Origin: an uncultured Oscillibacter sp.
Lineage (GTDB): Bacteria; Bacillota; Clostridia; Oscillospirales; Oscillospiraceae
Assembly (NCBI GenBank): GCA_905200545.1
Contig: CAJKKQ010000006.1
Coordinates: 62,001 to 126,000, forward strand
Length of the DNA stretch: 64,000 nucleotides
Direction: 5' to 3'
The translations under genes and the position numbers were made by a program. This document shows positions 41,472-50,600 of the stretch, in pieces; the stretch's first letter is position 1, and each line of letters starts with the position of its first letter. The notes under the pieces were generated by a model. It was given only the letters and a program-made list of their open reading frames with translations. It made no database searches and was not told the DNA's origin.

Positions 41472-43508
41472 ATGGAAAAGAAGAAAATTTCCATCATTGC
41501 CCTGGACCCCCGGGCGGGCCGGTCCTACGGGCGGGACGTGGAGAGCCTGTTCGGGGATGTGGCGGAGGTGTCGGTGTTCTCTGTCATGGACGGCTCCGCC
41601 ATGGGCGTGCTGGAGCGGGCGGACCTCTTTGCCGCCTCCACCGATGCCTTCGGCTCGGCGGAGGAACTGGCCCGGCACGTGCCCATGGGGTGCCAGACCA
41701 TGGCGGTGGAGGCCTCCTTCCGCTGGAGCGAGCTGCGCAAGCTCAAGGAGATCCCGGCGGGAAGCCGGGTGCTGTTTGTGAACATGACGGAGACCATGGC
41801 CCGGGAGGCCATCGCCCAGCTGGAGCAGCTGGGCGTCAACCACGTCCGGTGGATCCCCTTCTACCCCGGGGCGGAGCTGGAGGAGGACGTCCACATTGCC
41901 GTCACCCCCGACGAGATGCGCTATGTGCCCCCCTCCATCGAGACCAAGATCGACGTGGGCCAGCGGGCCTGCACCTCCGGCATGATGATCGAGATCGCCC
42001 TGCGTCTGGGGCTGGAGCATCTGCTGGAGACGGAGAAGTTCCGGCGCTACTTCCAGTCCATCGCCACCAGCAATTATAGCTTCGACCAGATGTTTGCCAA
42101 GTCCATCCGGTTGGAGAGCCAGTTCCACATCCTCATGGAGATCCTCTCCGACGGGGTCATCGGCGTCAACGAAAAGGACGAGATCTTCGCCTGCAACCGC
42201 CACGCCGAGGAGCTCACCCGGGTCAGCGCGCCCCTGGTGCAGGGAAAACTGGGGGACGAGGTGTTCCCCTACATCCCCTTTGGCCCGTGCCTGCGGGACC
42301 GGGAGCGGGTGGGGGCCCAGGTGGTGCGCATCCACGGCGCATTGGTCAGTGTGGAGGTGGTGCCGGTGATGCGCCAGGGGACGTGCATCGGCGCCTTTGC
42401 CCTGCTGCAGCGCTTCAACGATGTGGAGGTGCGCCAGAGCCGCCTGCGCACCCAGCTGCTCCACAAGGGCTATCAGGCCAAGTACAGCTTTGACGACGTG
42501 GTGGGTACCTCTCCCGCCATTTTGCGCACCAAGGAGGTTCTGACCCGCATGGCCGCCGGAGACAGCCCCGTGCTGCTGATGGGGGAGACGGGCACCGGCA
42601 AGGAGCTGCTGGCCCACGCCCTTCACCGGGCTTCCCTCCGGCGGGATGGGCCCTTTGTTGCCATCAACGTGGCGGCCTTTCCGGAGAACCTCCTGGAAAG
42701 CGAGCTCTTCGGCTACGAGGAGGGGGCTTTCACCGGCGCCCGGAAGGGCGGACGGCCCGGCCTTTTCGAGCTGGCCCACCAGGGCACGCTGTTTCTGGAC
42801 GAGGTGGAGGGCATGAGCCCGGCCCTGCAGGTGAAAATGCTGCGGGTGCTCCAGGAGCGGGAGATTATGCGGGTGGGGGGCAGCCGCATCGTCAGCGTGG
42901 ACGTGCGGATCGTGGCCGCCACCAACGAGGACTTATCCCGCCGGGTGGCGGAGGGGAGCTTCCGCCGGGACCTCTTCTACCGGCTCAACACCCTGCCGGT
43001 GGAGGTGCCGCCCCTGTCCTGCCGGGGGGACGACGTCTTTTTGCTGCTGGAGCACTTCCGCCGGGAGCTGGGGGGCACTTTCACCCTCTCGGAGCCGGTG
43101 CGGGACTTCTTCCGCCGCTATTCCTGGCCCGGCAACATTCGGGAGCTGCGCAACGTGGCGGAGTATTTCCTCTACACCGGCCACGACTGCATCACCCTGG
43201 AGGATCTGCCCTCCACCGTGCTGGAGGCCGCCGCCCCCTGCCCCCCGCCGGAGGAAGCCCCGGAGGACGACGGGGCCGCCTTCGTATTGGAGCAGCTCTA
43301 CCGGGCCTCGGAGCGGGGAGAGTCTCTGGGGCGGGAGCGGCTGCTCTCCGCCGCCCGGGAGGCCCGCCTGCCCCTCACCCAGCCGGAGGTCCGGCGGATC
43401 CTGGCGGATCTGGCGGCCCGGGGACTGGTGCGGGTGAGCCGGGGCCGGGGCGGCAGCCGCCTGACGCCCCTGGGCCGGCAAGCATATGAAACTGGTAAAA
43501 CTGTTTAA
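41472..43508 (+). CDS. Sigma-54-dependent enhancer-binding regulator with PAS domain
   Basis: 678-aa activator. The N-terminal ~200 residues form a sensor of uncertain type (PrpR-N-like at best). A PAS-like domain follows (~220-330; ILMEILSDGVIGVNEKDEIFACNRHAEEL), then the AAA+ domain with Walker A GETGTGKE (~371-378), GAFTGA sigma-54 contact loop (~418), Walker B LFLDE and RVGG. The C-terminus looks like a winged helix (LTQPEVRRILADLAARGLVRVSRGRGGSRLTPLGRQ) instead of the usual Fis-type helix-turn-helix. GGGAGG lies 5 nt before ATG. It very likely activates the -24/-12 promoter at 43706. Confidence 0.9.
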   Translation: MEKKKISIIALDPRAGRSYGRDVESLFGDVAEVSVFSVMDGSAMGVLERADLFAASTDAFGSAEELARHVPMGCQTMAVEASFRWSELRKLKEIPAGSRVLFVNMTETMAREAIAQLEQLGVNHVRWIPFYPGAELEEDVHIAVTPDEMRYVPPSIETKIDVGQRACTSGMMIEIALRLGLEHLLETEKFRRYFQSIATSNYSFDQMFAKSIRLESQFHILMEILSDGVIGVNEKDEIFACNRHAEELTRVSAPLVQGKLGDEVFPYIPFGPCLRDRERVGAQVVRIHGALVSVEVVPVMRQGTCIGAFALLQRFNDVEVRQSRLRTQLLHKGYQAKYSFDDVVGTSPAILRTKEVLTRMAAGDSPVLLMGETGTGKELLAHALHRASLRRDGPFVAINVAAFPENLLESELFGYEEGAFTGARKGGRPGLFELAHQGTLFLDEVEGMSPALQVKMLRVLQEREIMRVGGSRIVSVDVRIVAATNEDLSRRVAEGSFRRDLFYRLNTLPVEVPPLSCRGDDVFLLLEHFRRELGGTFTLSEPVRDFFRRYSWPGNIRELRNVAEYFLYTGHDCITLEDLPSTVLEAAAPCPPPEEAPEDDGAAFVLEQLYRASERGESLGRERLLSAAREARLPLTQPEVRRILADLAARGLVRVSRGRGGSRLTPLGRQAYETGKTV

Positions 43509-43532
43509 CAATTATAAAAACTATAACCAATT
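43489..43532. promoter_or_regulatory. Candidate upstream activating sequence (site 2)
   Basis: Repeats the words of site 1: AAACTGGT (43489-43496) and TATAACCAATT (43522-43532). The spacing is 12 bp longer, roughly one helical turn. It lies 170-220 bp upstream of the sigma-54 promoter, the normal enhancer distance. Confidence 0.5.
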
Positions 43533-43583
43533 AATTTGGCGCCGGCGGGAGAGAACCTCCCCATCCCGCCGGCTGTCCCATCC

Positions 43584-43636
43584 AACGCTCCCCCGGAACC
43601 TCCCGGCAGAACGCCGAAGGATTCCGGGGGAGCGTT
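43584..43636 (+). terminator. Long-loop hairpin after the regulator gene
   Basis: 15-bp perfect stem AACGCTCCCCCGGAA (43584-43598) / TTCCGGGGGAGCGTT (43622-43636), 23-nt loop, weak T-run. It probably ends the regulator transcript. Confidence 0.55.
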
Positions 43637-43705
43637 GTTAATGCTGCATAAAAAATCAAGAATTTTTAGAAATCTGATCGTGAAAATCACGGAGAATTCG
43701 CGTGT

Positions 43706-43721
43706 TGGCATCATTATTGCT
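43706..43721 (+). promoter_or_regulatory. Sigma-54 (-24/-12) promoter
   Basis: TGGCATCATTATTGCT fits TGGCACGNNNNTTGCW at nine of eleven defined bases, with the invariant GG and GC exactly 10 bp apart. It lies 56 bp before the lyase start codon, directly downstream of a sigma-54 activator gene. Confidence 0.8.
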
Positions 43722-43776
43722 TTATAATTTGGCGTCAAAACATTCCGAAAACCACTGGCAGAAAGGAAGAGGCACT

Positions 43777-44946
43777 ATGACATACGATTTTGACCAGGTC
43801 ATCGACCGTTCCAACAACCACGCCGCCAAGTACGACGAGCGCAAGAAGAAATTCGGCACCGACGATGTGATCCCCCTGTGGATCGCGGACATGGACTTCA
43901 AGACCGCCCAGCCCATCATCGACGCCCTGACCGCTCGGGCCCAGGAGGGCATCTGGGGCTACACCGCCCGGCCCGCCAGCTATTTTGAGGCGATTCGGAA
44001 CTGGCAGAAGCGCCGCAACGGCTGGGACATCGACACCAGCCTCATGAGCTGGAGCCTGGGCGTGGTCCAGACCCTCTCTGCGTGCGTGAAGCTCTTCACC
44101 CCGGAGGGGGGCAGCGTTCTGATCCAGACCCCGGTGTACTCGGAGTTCTACGACATGACGGAGGCCTGGAACCGCAAGGTGGTGGAGAACCCCTTCGTGG
44201 AGGTGGACGGCAAGTGGACCGTGGACTGGGCGGACTTTGAGACAAAGCTCCAGCAGGTGGATCTCTTTATGCTCTGCTCTCCCCACAACCCCCTGGGCAT
44301 CGTCTGGGAGGAGGCGGAATTGCACCGGATGATGGAGCTGTGCCTGAAGTATCACGTGCTGGTGGTCTCCGACGAGATCCACTCCGACCTCATCTTCCAC
44401 GGCAAAAAGCACATTCCCACCGCCACCCTCTCCCCGGAGATTGCCGCCAACGTGGTGACGGGCATCTCCGGCACCAAGACCTTCAACCTGGCGGGCCTCC
44501 AGGCCAGCGCCGTGGTGTTCCCCAACGCCCACATGAAGGAGGTCTACGACCACTACTGGCAGTGCATGGACATCCACCGCAACAATGCCTTCTCCCTCAC
44601 CGCCATGGAGACGGCCTTCAACGAAGGCGAGGAGTGGCTGGAGCAGCTGCTGCCCTATCTCTCCGACAACTTCGACTTCGTGGTGGACTACTGCGACAAA
44701 TACATCCCCAAGATCAAGACCTACGCCCCGGACGCCACCTATCTCATGTGGCTGGACTGCCGGGCCCTGGGCCTTACCAATGAACAGCTCCACGACTTTA
44801 TGATTCAAAAGGCCAAGCTGGGCCTCAACGACGGGGTGTCCTTCGGCCGCCAGCTCCAGGGCTTCATGCGGCTCAACGCCGCCTGCCCCCGCTCCGTCCT
44901 CAAGACGGCCCTGGACCAGCTGAAGGCCGCCGTGGACAGCCTGTAA
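43777..44946 (+). CDS. MalY/PatB-family PLP enzyme (C-S beta-lyase or aminotransferase)
   Basis: 389-aa fold-type I PLP protein. The N-terminus YDFDQVIDRSNNHAAKYDERKKKFGTDDVIPLWIADMDFKT is typical of MalY/PatB. CSPHNPLGIVW and SDEIHSDLIF precede the PLP lysine in SGTKTFNLAGLQ, and the C-terminal Arg lies in FMRLNAACPRS. Members cleave cystathionine or cysteine, giving pyruvate, ammonia and a thiol, or act as aminotransferases. First gene behind the sigma-54 promoter and 90 nt before a dicarboxylate/amino-acid symporter, so it likely degrades what the symporter brings in. Confidence 0.9.
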   Translation: MTYDFDQVIDRSNNHAAKYDERKKKFGTDDVIPLWIADMDFKTAQPIIDALTARAQEGIWGYTARPASYFEAIRNWQKRRNGWDIDTSLMSWSLGVVQTLSACVKLFTPEGGSVLIQTPVYSEFYDMTEAWNRKVVENPFVEVDGKWTVDWADFETKLQQVDLFMLCSPHNPLGIVWEEAELHRMMELCLKYHVLVVSDEIHSDLIFHGKKHIPTATLSPEIAANVVTGISGTKTFNLAGLQASAVVFPNAHMKEVYDHYWQCMDIHRNNAFSLTAMETAFNEGEEWLEQLLPYLSDNFDFVVDYCDKYIPKIKTYAPDATYLMWLDCRALGLTNEQLHDFMIQKAKLGLNDGVSFGRQLQGFMRLNAACPRSVLKTALDQLKAAVDSL

Positions 44947-45036
44947 ATCCCCAAACAGCGATTCCCCCAAAGACCCCTGACGACCACCCGATCGAAACGA
45001 TAGCCAAAACAAAAAGAGAAAAAGGAGAAGTAAAAA

Positions 45037-46281
45037 ATGGCTACCATCCAAAAGAAGTCTTTCTGGGAACAGTACAAAACCCCCATCCTGATGCTGGGCG
45101 GCATCGCCATCGGCGCCATCATCGGCGTGGTAGCCCCTGGCTTCGGCACCACCATCAAGCCCCTGGGCGATATCTTTTTGAACCTGCTCTTTACCATCGT
45201 GGTACCCCTGGTGTTCGTCTCCATTGCCTCCGCCGTGGGCGGCATGGCCAACATGAAGCGCCTGGGCAAGATCCTGGGCGGCACCATCGGCACCTTCGTC
45301 TTCACCGGCATCATCGCCTCTGCCTGCGTGCTGATCTGGGTAAACCTGTTCAGCCCCTCCGCCGGCAGCTCCATCGAGATGGCCGCCGCCGAGGTAGGGG
45401 AGGCCAAGACTGCCGGGGAGCTGCTGGTGAGCTCTCTCACCGTGTCCGACTTCTCCGACCTGTGGGATAAGTCCAACATGCTGCCCCTCATCATCTTTGC
45501 CATCATCTTCGGCTTCTGCGTCTCCGCCTGCGGCGGCGAGGAGAGCCCCATGGGCAAGCTCCTGGCAAACCTCAGCGCCATCATCATGAAATTCGTGGAC
45601 GTCATTATGAAGGTGGCCCCCATCGGCCTGGGCGCGTACTTTGCCAACCTGGTGGCCACCTACGGCCCCGAGATCATCGGCAGCTACGGCCGGTCCATGG
45701 TGGTGTACTACCCCCTGTGCCTTTTGTACGTGGTGATCTTCTTCCCCCTCTACGCCTTCCTGGCCGGCGGCAAGCTGGGCGTGCGCACCATGCTCAAGTA
45801 CATCTTCCCCCCTGCCGTCACCGCCTTTGCCACCCAGAGCTCCGCGGCCACCATCCCCGTCAACAAGGAGGCCTGTGACAACATCGGCGTGCCCAAGGAC
45901 GTCAGTGATCTGGTGCTGCCCATGGGCTGCACCATGCACATGGACGGCTCCGTCCTCAGCTCCATCGTGAAGATCGCCTTCCTCTACGGCATCTTCGGGA
46001 TGGACTTCACCGGCGTGAGCACCTACGCCATGGCCATCGTGGTGGCCATCCTCTCCGCCTTCGTCCTCTCCGGCGCCCCCGGCGGCGGCCTGGTGGGCGA
46101 GATGCTCATCGTCAACATGTTCGGCTTCCCCGCCGAGGCCTTCCCCATCATTGCCACCCTGGGCTTCCTCTTCGACCCCGCCGCCACCTGCCTCAACGCC
46201 TCCGGCGACACCATCGCTTCCATGATCGTCACCCGCCTGGTGGAGGGCAAGGACTGGCTGGTGTCCAAAGCCAAGCAGTGA
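45037..46281 (+). CDS. Dicarboxylate/amino-acid:cation symporter (DAACS family)
   Basis: 414-aa transporter of the GltP/DctA fold with eight helices and two re-entrant loops. Diagnostic segments are the serine-rich loop AFATQSSAATIP, MGCTMHMDGS in helix 7 (normally NMDG; here HMDG), and DPAATCLNASGD in helix 8 with the substrate-binding Asp and Asn. The N-to-H change in the NMDG sodium-site motif is worth noting. AAAGGAG sits 8 nt upstream. It shares the sigma-54 operon with the MalY-like gene; the substrate may be a C4-dicarboxylate, a short neutral amino acid or cystine. Confidence 0.92.
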   Translation: MATIQKKSFWEQYKTPILMLGGIAIGAIIGVVAPGFGTTIKPLGDIFLNLLFTIVVPLVFVSIASAVGGMANMKRLGKILGGTIGTFVFTGIIASACVLIWVNLFSPSAGSSIEMAAAEVGEAKTAGELLVSSLTVSDFSDLWDKSNMLPLIIFAIIFGFCVSACGGEESPMGKLLANLSAIIMKFVDVIMKVAPIGLGAYFANLVATYGPEIIGSYGRSMVVYYPLCLLYVVIFFPLYAFLAGGKLGVRTMLKYIFPPAVTAFATQSSAATIPVNKEACDNIGVPKDVSDLVLPMGCTMHMDGSVLSSIVKIAFLYGIFGMDFTGVSTYAMAIVVAILSAFVLSGAPGGGLVGEMLIVNMFGFPAEAFPIIATLGFLFDPAATCLNASGDTIASMIVTRLVEGKDWLVSKAKQ

Positions 46282-46310
46282 TTCCATTTTCCTGTTTTAT
46301 CCCCGCAGAC

Positions 46311-46349
46311 GGCCTGCGCTCCCATACCGGGAGCGCAGGCCCCTTTTTT
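46311..46349 (+). terminator. Terminator of the sigma-54 operon
   Basis: 13-bp perfect stem GGCCTGCGCTCCC / GGGAGCGCAGGCC, loop ATACC, then CC and T6. Confidence 0.92.
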
Positions 46350-46353
46350 CCCC

Positions 46354-46382
46354 TTGACAGAGGCGGCGCCAGGGTGTAGGAT
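46354..46382 (+). promoter_or_regulatory. Promoter of the ArsR-type regulator
   Basis: Perfect TTGACA (46354-46359), 17 bp, TAGGAT (46377-46382). The ArsR-like operator begins 5 bp downstream. Confidence 0.75.
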
Positions 46383-46385
46383 AGT

Positions 46386-46405
46386 CACATCAAAAAATCT
46401 TGATG
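46386..46405. promoter_or_regulatory. ArsR-type operator 1
   Basis: CACATCAAAAAATCTTGATG includes the inverted halves ATCAA and TTGAT, as in ArsR/SmtB operators. It covers the transcription start of the regulator, so binding would repress it. Confidence 0.75.
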
Positions 46406-46416
46406 TGAGGTGCGGC

Positions 46417-46737
46417 ATGGAACAGACCCATCAGCAGCACGCGGCGGTGTTCAAGGCGCTGTGCGATCCCAAGCGGCTGGCCATTCTGGAGCAGCTGCGC
46501 TCCGGGGAGAAGTGCGCCTGCAAGCTGCTGGAGACCCAGGAGCTGAGCCAGTCGGGCCTTTCTTACCACATGAAGATTTTGTGTGAGTCCGGCCTGGTGA
46601 AAAGCCGCCAGGAGGGCAAGTGGACCCACTACCGGCTGGATCCCCAGGGGCGGGACTACGCGGCGGCGCTGCTGGTGCAGCTCACCACCCCGGACGCCGA
46701 CGCGGATATCCCCTGTGGCTGCGGCGGGGATACCTGA
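46417..46737 (+). CDS. arsR: ArsR/SmtB-family metalloregulator
   Basis: 106-aa winged-helix repressor. KCACKLLETQELSQSGLSYHMKILCESGLVKSRQEGKWTHYRLD contains the DNA-recognition helix and, in its first turn, the Cys pair (CxC) used by arsenite sensors of the ELCVCDL type. A second Cys pair lies in the C-terminal CGCGGDT. The ATG at 46417 has GAGGT upstream; the longer frame starts inside the promoter and is rejected. It probably senses As(III) or a soft metal, and represses itself and the following permease through duplicate operators. Confidence 0.9.
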   Translation: MEQTHQQHAAVFKALCDPKRLAILEQLRSGEKCACKLLETQELSQSGLSYHMKILCESGLVKSRQEGKWTHYRLDPQGRDYAAALLVQLTTPDADADIPCGCGGDT

Positions 46738-46765
46738 AACGCCATCAGAACGGATGGCGTTTTTT
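46738..46765 (+). terminator. Terminator between arsR and the permease gene
   Basis: AACGCCATC (46738-46746) / GATGGCGTT (46753-46761), 6-nt loop, T6. It separates the two transcripts. Confidence 0.85.
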
Positions 46766-46775
46766 GCCGAAGAAC

Positions 46776-46795
46776 ACATCAAAAAATCTTGATTT
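46776..46795. promoter_or_regulatory. ArsR-type operator 2
   Basis: CACATCAAAAAATCTTGAT is repeated exactly from operator 1 and lies 30 bp before the permease start. It links the permease to the same regulator. Confidence 0.75.
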
Positions 46796-46824
46796 GACCG
46801 CCGGAGTCGGCGGGGGGAGGAACC

Positions 46825-47424
46825 ATGGGTATTTGGACTTTTTTTCAAAATCAGATTCTGGGGATGCAGTGGCTCAACGCCGTGATCGGGGCTCTGCTGG
46901 AGGCCCTGGGCCTGGATGTGACGGGCCGTGTGGGAGGCAGCGTGCAGTTTTTCCTCTATGACGTGGTGAAGATCACCATTTTGCTCTGTGCGCTGATCTT
47001 TGTGATTTCGTACATCCAAAGCTACTTTCCGCCGGAGCGCAGCCGCCGGATCCTGGGGCGGTTCCGGGGCCTCTGGGCCAACACCGTCTCTGCCCTGCTG
47101 GGCACGGTGACGCCCTTTTGCTCCTGTTCCTCCATCCCGCTGTTCATGGGCTTTACCAGTGCGGGGCTGCCGGTGGGAGTGACGTTCTCCTTCCTGATTT
47201 CCTCCCCCATGGTGGATCTGGGGAGCCTGGTGCTGCTGACGGGGATCTTCGGTTTCCGGGTGGCGGCGGTGTATGTGCTGGTGGGACTGGTGCTGGCGGT
47301 GATGGGCGGTACCATCATCGAAAAGCTCCACATGGAGCGGTATGTGGAGGATTTCATCCTCTCCGCCGGCCGGGTGCTGAGCCCGGCAGAGGCCGCGGAG
47401 CTGATCCGGAAGGCCAGAGGGTGA
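46825..47424 (+). CDS. ArsP-type permease (DUF318), apparently N-terminal half only
   Basis: 199-aa membrane protein. FFLYDVVKITILLCALIFVISYIQSYFPPERSRRILGRF and LLGTVTPFCSCSSIPLFMGFTSAGLPVGVTFSFLISSPMVDLGSLVLL match the first repeat of ArsP/DUF318 permeases, which export organoarsenicals or related compounds. The CSCSS motif (near residue 98) is intact. Full-length members have ~300-350 residues with a second half starting after a loop; here a stop follows at AAELIRKARG and nothing downstream resembles the rest. It is either a truncated gene or a half-size form. Regulated with arsR by twin operators. Confidence 0.82.
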   Translation: MGIWTFFQNQILGMQWLNAVIGALLEALGLDVTGRVGGSVQFFLYDVVKITILLCALIFVISYIQSYFPPERSRRILGRFRGLWANTVSALLGTVTPFCSCSSIPLFMGFTSAGLPVGVTFSFLISSPMVDLGSLVLLTGIFGFRVAAVYVLVGLVLAVMGGTIIEKLHMERYVEDFILSAGRVLSPAEAAELIRKARG

Positions 47425-47519
47425 GACCATAGAAGAGCGCAGTGTCCTTGGCCTGCATCCGCAGCCAAAGGAAGGGTATGCCGAAGGATACTAACTGGAA
47501 ATAAGAGGAAATTATGAGG

Positions 47520-47551
47520 GCGCCGTGTCGAAAGATGCGGCGCTTTCTTTT
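47520..47551 (+). terminator. Terminator after the permease gene
   Basis: GCGCCG (47520-47525) / CGGCGC (47538-47543), 12-nt loop, followed by a T-rich tail. Confidence 0.7.
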
Positions 47552-47601
47552 TATTGTGCAGACTATCAAGAGAACTTAACAAAATTTTCATGGGAAAAAC
47601 C

Positions 47602-47630
47602 TTGCAATTTATGGAAGCAAGGGGTACACT
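47602..47630 (+). promoter_or_regulatory. Promoter of the SLH surface-protein gene
   Basis: TTGCAA (47602-47607), 17 bp, TACACT (47625-47630), 65 bp before the ATG. Confidence 0.65.
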
Positions 47631-47694
47631 ATGGTCGAGTACGAATGTACGGACAACTGGCAGGAATTGTCAGAATCTGTAAGGAGGAGAAATT

Positions 47695-50600
47695 ATGAAG
47701 CGAAAACTTTTGGCAGGCTTTATGGCAGTATGCCTGATACTGACCTTACTGCCTGCGACGGCGCTAGCTGACGATACGTACACAGAGTGGACGACGGAAG
47801 ACAATTTGCCTACCAGTGGTACGTATCGGCTTGAAACGGACGTAACCCTGACAAAGACCATTACCATCGGGGGCTGGGCCAGTTCTGTGCCTGCAGAACC
47901 TGCCCGGACGCTGGTGTTGGATCTGAACGGGCACACCGTTACCATGGATGGTGGGTACCTTTATGTCCAAACCAACGGTGGATTGACCATTGAAGACAGC
48001 GTTGGTACCGGAAAAATTACAAACGAAGGTGCCACAGGATATGGAGCTCAGTTGGTTATGGTTGCTGGAGCCTTCACCATGACCGGCGGCACGGTGGAAA
48101 ATCACAGATCCAATTCCAATGCTGTTTTCCTCAACGGATCCGCTTATGGAACCCTTTCCGGAGGAACTATCTCCAATGTTGCTTCCAACGGAACGGCGCT
48201 GTTTGTAAATTCTGAAGCGGACTTTACCATGGAGGACGGTACTATTTCCAACAGTGTCGATGGCGGAGATTGCATTTATGTCAACACTGATGCCACTTTC
48301 GTTATGAACGACGGCCTTGTGGAGCAAAAGGGCTGCTATGGCAGCGATGCAGCCATTTACAATAATGGCAAAGGTGCTATTGAGATTACCGGCGGCGCGG
48401 TTACCTCCGACAGCATGGGTGTGTATGCGGCATCCGCACCGGTGGAGGTTACTGGCGGCACGTTTGAGACGGCTTCCTATGCCTTCCAGACCCGCTACAC
48501 CACCATCGACCCCGATGCAGACGGTGATGTCTCCGTTAAGAGTGAAACGGGAGTCTTCTATTCTTTCCAGGGCTCTGAAAATGCCATTTCCGGCGGTCAA
48601 TTCGATGCCCCTCAGCTGGTGAAGGAATATACCACTGAAGACCTCAGCACTCTGACCATTACCGGCGGCGTTTTTGAAAATCTTGATGACAGCGCTTCCG
48701 CGCCTAGTAATACAAAAATCGTAATTTCCAGCGGCAAGTTCACCAACCAAGACGGTGCTCCTGCCGAGAGCGTGAAGGACTATGTTTCCGACGGTATGGC
48801 ACAGGACGAGAACGGCAACATCGTGGTTTCCGACGATGCTGTAGCCATGATCGACGGCACACCCTACCTGACTTTGCAGGATGCGGTAGACGCAGCAGTC
48901 AAGAGCAGTGGAGAGACCACCATCACCCTGCGCAAAAATGCCAGCGGCGATGGTGTAAAGGTTCCCAGCGGCAGCAACATCGTCTTTAATCTGAATACCT
49001 TCACCTATGATGTCAGTGGCCAGTTGGTCGGCTCCCCCAACACGGAGACCAACGGCTTCCAGCTGCTGAGGGATTCCACCATTACGTTCAAGAATGGTAC
49101 CATCACCTCCAGTAAAGCCAAGATCCTGATTCAGAATTATTCCGACCTGACCTTGGATCATGTGAAGCTGGACAGTACCAATCCTGGCGCCACGAATTAC
49201 ACCCTGTCCAACAACTTCGGCGACGTAAAGATTGCAGACAGCACCATCATCGCCCCTGCCGGCGGCTACGCGTTTGATGTCTACTACTGGCCTAGCAACG
49301 GCTACACGGAAGGCGTTTCCGTCACCGTGGAAGGCGACAGCTACATTGACGGCAAGATCCAGTACGGCGGTGACAAGACCGCAACAAATGTTGCAGAGAA
49401 GGCCAAGCTCAGCATTACCGGCGGTACCTTTACTAACAACGACTTTGACATTGGCGAGCTTGGTGAAAGTCCTGTAGCCGGTATCGCCATTTCCGGCGGC
49501 AACTTTGCCCTGCCGGTGGATGAAGCCTACATCGTTCCCGGCATGATGCGGGATGAGAACGGCGACATCGTGGTGAATCCCAATGCCCCCACCAAAATCG
49601 CCGCCATGATCGACGGCACGACCTACAAAACCCTGCAGGCTGCTGTCGAAGCTGCCAAGAACGGCGATGTGGTGAAGGTGTTCCCCGGCAACCACAACCT
49701 TTCCTATGGTGACGATTATAGCGAGCACCTGCTGGAGATCGATCAGTCCATTACCCTCATGGGCGTGGATTACAACGGGGATCCCATTACCGACCCCACC
49801 CAGACCAAGGCCAACATCTACAGCACGGACTATGTCGCTAACGGCAGCTGGCCCACCCAGAACCTGATCACGGTGACCGCAGATGGCGTCACCATCCAGG
49901 GTCTGACCATCATGAACAAGATCGTCCCCAACAAGTCCATCGAAGTGGTGGGCAGTGATGCGCTGAAGACCTTTACCGTCCAGTACTGCAAGTTTGCCCC
50001 CATTTCCGAGGAGCTCCTGGAGGATTTGGATGCGGAGGATCTCGACAAATACCCGTATGAGAAATACAAGGAATACGGTGCCAGCCTCTATTTCAGCGAG
50101 GCCAATAAGTATCCCATGACTGCCACGGTGTCGGACAACTGGTTCTATTACTCCGGCATTACCCTGGGAGCTACCACGGAGGGCACCTATAATATCACCG
50201 GCAATGTCTTTGAGGGCGCCAAGAACTGGAATAAAGATCCCGACTATTATTACTCTACCATTGGTTATCAGGGCAAGTGGCTGTATCCTGACCCCGACTG
50301 CACGACTCTGGGCGCTGCGAAGGTCAACATCAGCAAGAACACCTTTGAGAACGCCGGTTCCATCAACTTCTCCCAGGTTACCGATCTCAAGTCCGGTATG
50401 CCTGTGTTCTCCAACAACACCGGCCTGGATGTGGAAAGCATCTCCGGCCCTGTGAAAGTGGACAATGAGACGCTGGTGGACTCCCAGAAGGCCCTGAAGG
50501 TCGCTCTGGAGAATGCCAAGGGCGGCGATACCATTGTCCTGGCGGACAGTTTCACCATCACCTCTGCCATTGAGGTCGACAAGAACATCACCATCGACGG

